The notes beneath the pieces are model-generated. The model was not told where the DNA came from, searched no databases, and saw only the letters and a program-made list of their open reading frames with translations. From Affinundibacterium flavidum (GTDB lineage Bacteria > Pseudomonadota > Gammaproteobacteria > Burkholderiales > Burkholderiaceae_D), in assembly GCF_014284175.1 (NCBI RefSeq), contig NZ_JACOGA010000013.1, forward strand, positions 88,722 to 152,721: 64,000 bases of DNA. The letters run 5' to 3'. The translations under genes were made by a program, and so were the position numbers. The stretch's first letter is position 1; each line of letters opens with the position of its first letter. This document shows, piece after piece, positions 54,499 through 61,652 of the stretch.

Positions 54499-55352
54499 GT
54501 GATTTGATTGCGAATAACTTGGATCATTATTGCGTTTTCGGAAATCCTGTCCATCACAGTAAATCGCCTGTGATTCATGCCATGTTTGCACAACAAACCG
54601 GGCAAAACATCGACTATCACACTCGACTAGCACCGCTTGATGGCTTCGTTGAAGCGGTGCGGACATTTATCGCTGAGGGTGGACAAGGAGCGAATGTAAC
54701 TGTTCCTTTTAAATTAGAAGCCTTTGCATTGGCTCATCAATTAAGTGAACGAGCGAGCATGGCTGGAGCGGTCAATACTTTGCATTTTGTGGACGGAAAA
54801 ATTATTGCGGATAACACCGATGGTGTTGGTTTGGTGCGCGATATTACCTGTAATGCCGCAACGCCGATTCGTGACAAACGCGTGTTGTTACTCGGCGCTG
54901 GTGGCGCGGCACGTGGCGCTTTATTGCCCTTGTTGCAGGAACTGCCTGCGGTGTTGACGATTGCTAATCGCACTTTATCAAAAGCGCAGGAATTACAAAA
55001 ATTAGCGCAGACTTTCACTTCTTGCGAAGTCGATGCCGTGACTTGGCAGCAGTTAGAAGAGGAGTCGACGCAGAGTTTTGATGTCATTATTAACGCGACT
55101 TCTGCCAGTTTGCAGAGCGAGGTTCCACCGATTCCCGCACATGTTTTTGGCCCTGAAAGTTTAGCCTATGACATGATGTATGGCGATACGGTCACGAGTT
55201 TCAATCAATATGCGCAGCAATGTGGCGCCAAGACCCGAGATGGTTTGGGAATGTTAATTGAGCAGGCGGCGGAAGCCTTTTTTATCTGGCGTGGTGTGCG
55301 ACCAAATACGGCTGAAGTGTTGGCGCATTTTCAAAAAAAAGGGAGCGCTTGA
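54495..55352 (+). CDS. aroE: Shikimate dehydrogenase
   Basis: AroE reduces 3-dehydroshikimate with NADPH. The 285 residues include YCVFGNPVHHSKSPVIHAMF, GANVTVPFKLEAF with the catalytic Lys, DNTDGVGLV, the dinucleotide loop LLGAGGAARGALLP and the NRT motif ANRTLSKAQEL. Overlaps both neighbours, tonB-like and mtgA, by a few bases, so it is translationally coupled. Confidence 0.97.
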   Translation: MSDLIANNLDHYCVFGNPVHHSKSPVIHAMFAQQTGQNIDYHTRLAPLDGFVEAVRTFIAEGGQGANVTVPFKLEAFALAHQLSERASMAGAVNTLHFVDGKIIADNTDGVGLVRDITCNAATPIRDKRVLLLGAGGAARGALLPLLQELPAVLTIANRTLSKAQELQKLAQTFTSCEVDAVTWQQLEEESTQSFDVIINATSASLQSEVPPIPAHVFGPESLAYDMMYGDTVTSFNQYAQQCGAKTRDGLGMLIEQAAEAFFIWRGVRPNTAEVLAHFQKKGSA

Positions 55353-55354
55353 GG

Positions 55355-56047
55355 ATGAGATTGAAGCGTATTTTATTTTGGTTGATTGTCTTACCATTAG
55401 GACTTTTTTTACTGCTGCAATTGTATTTTTTGCTGCAGATAGTTTGGTGGCGTAGTTTTAATCCTGAATCCACCAGTTTCATGCGACAACAAGAGGCCGT
55501 CTTGCAGGAGAAAGATCCGAAATTTGTATTGAAACACCAGTGGGTCAATTATTCGAAAATTTCAAAAAATCTGAAGCGTGCGGTGATTGCCTCTGAAGAT
55601 GATGGTTTCTCAGAGCATGATGGTGTGGATTGGGAGGCAATGCAAAAGGCCTTTGAGAAAAATAAGAAAAAAGGCAAAGTCGTGTCGGGCGGTTCGACTA
55701 TTACTCAGCAGTTGGCGAAGAATTTATTTTTATCTGGTGAGCGTAGTTATTATCGCAAAGGGCAAGAGCTGATCATTACGTATATGTTAGAGATGTGCAT
55801 GGACAAAGAGCGCATTTTTGAAATTTACTTGAATTCGGTGGAGTGGGGCATAGGTATTTTTGGCGCGGAAGCCGCGGCGCGACATTATTACGGCATCAGC
55901 GCTGCCGCTTTATCGCCGATGCAAGCCGCTCGTTTGGCGGTGATGCTACCCAAGCCAAGGTATTATGATAAAAATACTGGCTCAGGCTATTTGCAAAAGC
56001 GCAGTGAAATTATTTTACGTCGCATGAACTCTTCCGAGTTACCGTAG
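55355..56047 (+). CDS. mtgA: Monofunctional biosynthetic peptidoglycan transglycosylase
   Basis: MtgA polymerises lipid II into glycan strands. The 230-residue membrane-anchored GT51 enzyme has an N-terminal helix (ILFWLIVLPLGLFLLLQLYF), the catalytic Glu in ASEDDGFSEHDGVDW, GGSTITQQLAKNLFLSGERSYYRK-type motif 2 and EIYLNSVEWGIGIFGAE. ATG 55355 is preferred to TTG 55349; GGGAG lies upstream. It follows aroE immediately. Confidence 0.96.
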   Translation: MRLKRILFWLIVLPLGLFLLLQLYFLLQIVWWRSFNPESTSFMRQQEAVLQEKDPKFVLKHQWVNYSKISKNLKRAVIASEDDGFSEHDGVDWEAMQKAFEKNKKKGKVVSGGSTITQQLAKNLFLSGERSYYRKGQELIITYMLEMCMDKERIFEIYLNSVEWGIGIFGAEAAARHYYGISAAALSPMQAARLAVMLPKPRYYDKNTGSGYLQKRSEIILRRMNSSELP

Positions 56048-56063
56048 CGATTAAGGATTGAAC

Positions 56064-57038
56064 ATGATCAATGTATTCGTATTGCACAATGGACGTTTGA
56101 GTCAAATCCATATTGAAAGCCGCGAAGATTTAGAAAACACTCTGCCAGTGTGGGTGGATTTGACCGATCCTAACGAAGAAGAGCGTGAATGGGTTAAAGG
56201 GATTTATGGCGTGACCCTACCAGGTGAAGATGAAGTCAAAGACATTGAAGCATCGGCGCGGTATTACGAGGCGGATAACGGTGACTTGCATTTACGGACC
56301 GATTTTCTGATTGATGATGACGATGATGACGAGCCAGCACGCACCGTGACCGTGGCGTTTATTTTAGCCCGTGAGATTTTGTTTTCGGTGCATACCGTGG
56401 ATTTGCCGGTATTTCGCTTGGTCAGAATGCGGGCACGCTCTCGTCCGGGTTCGATTGCCGATTACAAAGATGTGCTTATGGATTTGTACGCGACCGACGC
56501 TGAGTATTCTGCGGATGCCTTGGAGGGCATTTATCAGAATCTGGAAGAGGTTAGTCGTGCAGTTTTGCAGAAAGACTTTTCAGATCAGGACGCGGCGGTG
56601 GCTTTGAATGCGATTGCGCAAGAGGAAGATTTGAATGGTCGTATTCGCCGTAACATGATGGATACGCGGCGTGCGGTCAGTTTCTTAATGCGCGGCAGAT
56701 TACTCAATGCTGAGCAGTTTGAAGAAGCGCGCCAGATTTTGCGCGATATTGAATCGCTTGACGGTCATACGTCCTTTCTGTTCGATAAGATCAACTTCTT
56801 GATGGACGCGACTGTCGGTTTTATTAATATTAACCAGAATAAGATTATTAAGATATTCTCGGTGGCATCGGTCGCCTTTTTGCCGCCAACTTTGATCGCC
56901 AGTATTTATGGGATGAATTTTAAGGTGTGGTTCCCTGAATTGGAGTGGAGCTTTGGTTATCCATTTGCCTTGGGATTGATGGTGGTCTCTGCCATTACGC
57001 CGTTCTGGTATTTTAAACATCGCGGATGGCTGAAATAA
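56064..57038 (+). CDS. corA: CorA-type magnesium/cobalt channel
   Basis: A 324-residue divalent-cation channel: cytoplasmic funnel (residues 1-about 255), two C-terminal membrane helices (IFSVASVAFLPPTLIASIYG and FALGLMVVSAITPFWYF) separated by the YGMNF selectivity loop and an acidic segment. ATG 56064 has AAGGA upstream. It closes the plus-strand run from mpl; no terminator is obvious. Confidence 0.95.
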   Translation: MINVFVLHNGRLSQIHIESREDLENTLPVWVDLTDPNEEEREWVKGIYGVTLPGEDEVKDIEASARYYEADNGDLHLRTDFLIDDDDDDEPARTVTVAFILAREILFSVHTVDLPVFRLVRMRARSRPGSIADYKDVLMDLYATDAEYSADALEGIYQNLEEVSRAVLQKDFSDQDAAVALNAIAQEEDLNGRIRRNMMDTRRAVSFLMRGRLLNAEQFEEARQILRDIESLDGHTSFLFDKINFLMDATVGFININQNKIIKIFSVASVAFLPPTLIASIYGMNFKVWFPELEWSFGYPFALGLMVVSAITPFWYFKHRGWLK

Positions 57039-57289
57039 ACTAAGTTGGAGCGAATTTTGGTATCGGTTTGTTAAGAATTGTAAATATCAAACTCTTGATA
57101 GTAATATTCCTTTCGAGAAAATTATTGCTATTGTAAAATCAACCAGATCAAATATTCCGGTAGCTCGAGTTGGGCTGCTGAAAATGAACTGAATTGCTCT
57201 ATTTGATGTCTTTGATATGTTAAGTGAACGCTCAAAGATTTCTGAAGGGCCTTAACTATTCTTGCATTGTCCACGATGGCGGCCAACGA

Positions 57290-59494
57290 ATGACTCAGCA
57301 CGACAGCGTAACTTCAAAATCAGAAAAAGCACCTAGTGGCATCGGTTTTGGCTCGGGAATTCGAGAAGATCTCTTGCATCGCGATCCCTTGCTTGATTGC
57401 CTCGTAGAGCTGACCAGAATTCATGGCAGACCGAGTACCCGTGCGGCATTGACTGCTGGTTTGCCATTGCCTGCCGCTGGACTTACTCCCTCCCTATTTG
57501 CCAGGGCTGCTGCTCATGCGGGGTTTTCTGCCAAAGTAGTTCGTCGCGACTTGCTCAAAATAGACGCAGCATTGATGCCAGTAATTTTGTTATTGAAGAA
57601 TAACGAAGCTTGTTTATTGCAAAGTTGGAGTAGTGATGGAACTCGGGCGCAGTTGTTGATGCCCGATTCTGGTCAAGGCGCAGTAAGTATGAGCGTAGAG
57701 GAATTGACTGAACGCTATACCGGCGTCGCTATTTTTTCTCGACCACATTTTCGCTTCGATCGTCGTACCCCACCGCTGGTGGTCGTACCGCAACGCCATT
57801 GGTTCTGGGGGGCAGTGTTAGAACAGAGCCCCATCTTCAAAGATATTTTGGCTGCTGCTCTATTAATTAATTTGTTTGCACTGGCAATGCCTTTGTTCAC
57901 GATGAATGTCTATGATCGCGTGGTGCCGAATTTTGCGATTCAGACTTTATGGGTGTTTGGCGGCGGTATCACTATAGTCTTGCTACTTGATTATGGGGTC
58001 CGAGTCTTACGTGGACATTTCATTAATCTGGTGAGTAATCGCATCGATCTGAAATTATCTGGTTTGATTATGGAACGGGTGTTGGGCATGCGTATGTCCG
58101 AACGCCCTGCATCGGTTGGTGCATTCGCGTCGAATTTACGTTCTTTTGAAACGGTGCGAGATTTCATTGCATCGGCGACCGTGACCGCCTTGATTGACTT
58201 GCCATTCGCTATTTTGTTTTTGTTCGCCTTAGTGTGGATTGCCTGGCCAATTGCACTCCTGCCTATTATTGGGATCATCTTGGTGGTGATCTACAGCTAT
58301 ATGGTCCAGCACAAAATGCGAGAATTGTCTGAGACAACCTTCCGCGCAGCTGCTTTGCGTAATTCAACTTTAGTCGAAAGTTTGACCGCGTTGGAAACCA
58401 TTAAGGCGCATGGTGCAGAAAGCCAGATGCAAGCCAAGTGGGAAAAAACCACGGCGTTTCTGGCGAAAGTGAATTCTGAATTGAAGCTACTGTCATCGTC
58501 TAGTATCAATGGCGCATCGACAATTCAACAATTGGTGAATGTGGCAGTAGTGATCGCTGGCGTGTATTTGATCCAAGAAAAAATGATGTCTATGGGCGGA
58601 TTGATCGCTTCCACCATGTTGGCTGGGCGTGCGATGGCACCAGTATCGCAAGTGGTCGGTTTGATGTTGCAATTTGAAGGCGCGAAAAATTCTTTGGCAT
58701 CGCTAGAAAAAATTATGGCAACGCCAACCGAGCGTAGTGACGAAACAGCTTTTGTGCACAGACCAGAAATTAAGGGGCAGATTGAGTTTCGTAATGTGCA
58801 TTTCAGTTACCCGGGGCGTAAGGAAGAAGCCTTACGTGGCATTAGCTTTAAGATTTCTCAAGGTGAACACGTCGTCATTATCGGTCGTATAGGTTCAGGA
58901 AAAACGACCTTAGAAAAACTGATTTTGGGTTTGTATGCGCCAACCAAAGGTGCAGTGTTGTTGGATGATGTGGATTTGCGCCAGCTTGATCCGGCGGATT
59001 TGCGCCGTAACCTTGGCTATGTTGAGCAAGATTCCATGCTGTTTTATGGCACTTTGCGCGAAAATATTACAATTCGTGCCCCATATGCCGACGATAGAGC
59101 GGTTGTTGCGGCGGCCGAGTTGGCAGGTTTGACAGAGTTTGTGAATAGTCATCCTGAAGGCTTTGATATGCAAATCAGTGAGCGTGGCGAATCGATTTCA
59201 GGCGGCCAGCGCCAAAGTATTGCGATTGCCCGCGCTGCGCTTTTAGATCCGCCAGTATTGTTATTGGATGAGCCTACCAGTGCAATGGATTATCCTTCTG
59301 AAGCACAATTTAAAGACAGGATTGGTCGTTATGGTAAGCATAAGACCATGATTATCGTGACGCATCGCCCCAGCTTAATGGACCTGGCGAGCCGTATCAT
59401 CGTCGTCGATCATGGCATGATAGTCGCTGATGGTCCACGTGATCAGGTCATGCATGCCTTGCAGACCGGACAAATAGGAAGAGCCAAATTATGA
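57290..59494 (+). CDS. Type I secretion ABC transporter (LapB/LssB type)
   Basis: About 734 residues from ATG 57290; GTG 57224 upstream would add 22. An N-terminal C39-like domain (DPLLDCLVELTRIHGRPSTR; no clear catalytic Cys/His/Asp triad, so it probably binds cargo without cutting it) precedes a six-helix membrane domain and the ATPase: Walker A GRIGSGKTTLEKL, signature ESISGGQRQSIAIARA, Walker B VLLLDEPTSAMD. The stop overlaps the adaptor gene start. With the HlyD-type adaptor and the giant retention-module adhesin downstream, it is the probable exporter of that adhesin. A TolC-type outer channel is not in the window. Confidence 0.94.
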   Translation: MTQHDSVTSKSEKAPSGIGFGSGIREDLLHRDPLLDCLVELTRIHGRPSTRAALTAGLPLPAAGLTPSLFARAAAHAGFSAKVVRRDLLKIDAALMPVILLLKNNEACLLQSWSSDGTRAQLLMPDSGQGAVSMSVEELTERYTGVAIFSRPHFRFDRRTPPLVVVPQRHWFWGAVLEQSPIFKDILAAALLINLFALAMPLFTMNVYDRVVPNFAIQTLWVFGGGITIVLLLDYGVRVLRGHFINLVSNRIDLKLSGLIMERVLGMRMSERPASVGAFASNLRSFETVRDFIASATVTALIDLPFAILFLFALVWIAWPIALLPIIGIILVVIYSYMVQHKMRELSETTFRAAALRNSTLVESLTALETIKAHGAESQMQAKWEKTTAFLAKVNSELKLLSSSSINGASTIQQLVNVAVVIAGVYLIQEKMMSMGGLIASTMLAGRAMAPVSQVVGLMLQFEGAKNSLASLEKIMATPTERSDETAFVHRPEIKGQIEFRNVHFSYPGRKEEALRGISFKISQGEHVVIIGRIGSGKTTLEKLILGLYAPTKGAVLLDDVDLRQLDPADLRRNLGYVEQDSMLFYGTLRENITIRAPYADDRAVVAAAELAGLTEFVNSHPEGFDMQISERGESISGGQRQSIAIARAALLDPPVLLLDEPTSAMDYPSEAQFKDRIGRYGKHKTMIIVTHRPSLMDLASRIIVVDHGMIVADGPRDQVMHALQTGQIGRAKL

Positions 59495-60903
59495 AATTCT
59501 GGCAGCGTTTTGGCTTGGGTTTGGTCTCGCTTCTTGAGAAACTGCGTTTGCGTCTGGGTATGACACCAGGGCGTTGGTTGCAGCGTTGGCAAGATGACGT
59601 CAGTTTGCCTGAATCCGATTTTATGCTCGATGCAGATAGCATCATTGCGCAGCAAGAACCTTTGCGTGCGCGGGTATTGCTTCACGCTGTATTGATATTT
59701 TGCGTCTTGTTCATTGTATGGGCGGCATTTGTCCATGTCGATGAAATTACCAAAGGCGAAGGCAAAGTCATCCCCTCTCAGCAGTTGCAGGTTTATCCAA
59801 GTTTGGACGGTGGGATTGTGACCGATATTCTGGTAAAAGAAGGTCAGGTCGTGAATGAAGGGCAAATTCTGCTGCAGATTGATCCGACTCGCTTTGAATC
59901 ATCGGTGAATGAAAATCGTGCCCTATATTTGTCATTAACAGCAAAAGCCGCTCGCTTGCGCGCGATTGGCGAAGGCAAGGCTTTTGTGCCTCCGCCAGAA
60001 GTGGTTACCGAAGACCCTAAAACCGCGCAAGAAGAGCAAAAATTGTATGAAACGGCGACCTCTGAATTGAACGCACAGGTGTCTATCGCCAGACAGCAAT
60101 ATGAACAGCGTAGTCAAGAACAGGCTGAGGCAATTGCTCGCCAGAAGCAAGCATCGAACGCTTATGAGTCGAGTTTAAAAGAGCTGACTGTGACCCGGCC
60201 ATTATTGAGCACGGGGGCGGTGTCTGAAGTCGAGCTCTTAAGATTGGAGCGCGATGTTTCGCGATTTAAAGGTGAGCGTGATGTCGCTACCGCGCAAATC
60301 GCACGTTCTGGCGCAGCGATGAACGAAGCTAGTCGAAAAATTCAAGAAGTTGAATTAGCGGTGCGAAATAATGCAAGTAAGGAATTATCTGAAACCATGT
60401 CACGCTTAAATTCATTAATACAGAGCGGCACGGGACTGGCAGATAAAGTCAAACAAACGGCGATACGTTCGCAAGTGCGTGGCACCGTTAAACGATTATT
60501 GGTCAACACCGTTGGGGGCGTGGTGCAACCGGGGCGCGATGTTGTGGAAGTAGTGCCTAGCGATGGTAAATTAATTTTGGAAGCCAAGGTCGCGCCAAAA
60601 GACATTGCATTTTTAGTGCCGGGTCAAAAAGCAGTCGTGAAATTCACGGCATATGATTTTGCTACCTATGGCGGATTGGAAGCGAAACTTGAGCATATTG
60701 GTGCCGATTCGGTAACCGATGAAAGAGGTAATACCTTCTACACGGTGCGCGTCGCAACGAATAAAGCAACCTTGGAAGGTGGACAGCCAATCATTCCGGG
60801 TATGGTGGCAGAAGTCGATATTATTACTGGCAAAAAGACGATACTTTCCTATATGTTAAAACCTGTTTTGCGTGCCAAGCAAGCCGCGTTTACTGAGCGC
60901 TAG
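59491..60903 (+). CDS. HlyD-family type I secretion adaptor (LapC type)
   Basis: A 470-residue periplasmic adaptor: a cytoplasmic N-terminus of about 60 residues, one membrane helix (LLHAVLIFCVLFIVWAAFVHV), the lipoyl-like start DGGIVTDILVKEGQVVNEGQ, a long coiled-coil (about 130-300; RQQYEQRSQEQAEAIARQKQ) and the HlyD C-terminal beta-barrel (IRSQVRGTVKRLLVN, YDFATYGGLEAKLE). ATG overlaps the ABC gene stop, so the two are coupled. The LuxR-type gene begins 3 bases after the stop. Confidence 0.94.
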   Translation: MKFWQRFGLGLVSLLEKLRLRLGMTPGRWLQRWQDDVSLPESDFMLDADSIIAQQEPLRARVLLHAVLIFCVLFIVWAAFVHVDEITKGEGKVIPSQQLQVYPSLDGGIVTDILVKEGQVVNEGQILLQIDPTRFESSVNENRALYLSLTAKAARLRAIGEGKAFVPPPEVVTEDPKTAQEEQKLYETATSELNAQVSIARQQYEQRSQEQAEAIARQKQASNAYESSLKELTVTRPLLSTGAVSEVELLRLERDVSRFKGERDVATAQIARSGAAMNEASRKIQEVELAVRNNASKELSETMSRLNSLIQSGTGLADKVKQTAIRSQVRGTVKRLLVNTVGGVVQPGRDVVEVVPSDGKLILEAKVAPKDIAFLVPGQKAVVKFTAYDFATYGGLEAKLEHIGADSVTDERGNTFYTVRVATNKATLEGGQPIIPGMVAEVDIITGKKTILSYMLKPVLRAKQAAFTER

Positions 60904-60906
60904 GTG

Positions 60907-61551
60907 ATGAAATTGTTTGATCAAAATTGCCTCACTCTGCATTTATTTTGCTCTGAATCGATGGATTTGCCCATCTCTTTAAAGCAAGCATTTCCTTTGG
61001 CTCGAACGATTACATTGCCAGAGCTGTCGACCTCGCACGAGTTGTGGAATAACTCTAAAGCTTTAGTGTGGTTACATCTGCATGAAAAGCAAACTATCGC
61101 CCAGCAGGTGTTGGCGTTGAAAGCTGTCGCGCCACAAGCGTTAGTCGTTGTCATGAGTGATATGCCGAATGACATGGAGGCTTTGGCAGCATTCTCTATG
61201 ATGGCAAAAGCGTATAGCAATACGCATGCAGGAGCAGAAGTTTTACTGAATATTGCGAGCGTCGTTGAGCAAGGGGGGATTTGGATAGGCGAATCCATCA
61301 TGCAAAAATTATTAGGTAATGGCGCGCCGGAACAGCAAAAATTAGAAAAAGCTTTGGGGAAATGGTCAAACTTGTTGACTAGCCGTGAGCTTGAAGTAGC
61401 CAAAGCGATCGCCATAGGTTTAAGTAATAAAGAAATTGCCACAAAAATGAGCATCACCGAGCGTACCGTAAAGGCGCATGTCGGTGCTGTTTTGGATAAA
61501 TTGCAACTAAAAAATCGCCTGCAGCTAGCCTTACTTGTAAAAGATAGTTAA
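60907..61551 (+). CDS. LuxR-type regulator with pseudo-receiver domain
   Basis: A 214-residue protein with a C-terminal LuxR/FixJ helix-turn-helix (LTSRELEVAKAIAIGLSNKEIA, ERTVKAHVGAVLDKLQLKNR). The N-terminal half folds like a receiver by length and helix pattern but lacks the acidic pocket and the phospho-acceptor Asp (ALVWLHLHEKQ where a LVLLDL-like segment would be). It is probably not phosphorylated. Position between exporter genes and adhesin suggests it controls the adhesin, through the palindrome in the intervening spacer (inference). A GTG at 60904 is an alternative start one codon earlier. Confidence 0.87.
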   Translation: MKLFDQNCLTLHLFCSESMDLPISLKQAFPLARTITLPELSTSHELWNNSKALVWLHLHEKQTIAQQVLALKAVAPQALVVVMSDMPNDMEALAAFSMMAKAYSNTHAGAEVLLNIASVVEQGGIWIGESIMQKLLGNGAPEQQKLEKALGKWSNLLTSRELEVAKAIAIGLSNKEIATKMSITERTVKAHVGAVLDKLQLKNRLQLALLVKDS

Positions 61552-61652
61552 AGATCGTTAAAAGCATGTTTTCTAGTACCTAGGTACAATTATCCTGGGG
61601 AAATAGATTTGTTAGAGTCTGGATATTCACATTATCCGTCCGGAGACTCGCA
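61552..61652 (+). promoter_or_regulatory. Adhesin upstream region with 12-bp palindrome
   Basis: GTACCTAGGTAC (61576-61587) is a perfect palindrome about 65 bases before the adhesin ATG, at a distance suited to an activator or repressor site. GGAG (61642-61645) is the ribosome-binding site. I do not see an unambiguous -35/-10 pair. Confidence 0.5.

Noticed and set aside
61576..61587. Palindrome GTACCTAGGTAC as a named LuxR-family consensus
   Set aside because: I could not match it to a specific known operator from the sequence alone, so it is listed only as a candidate site.
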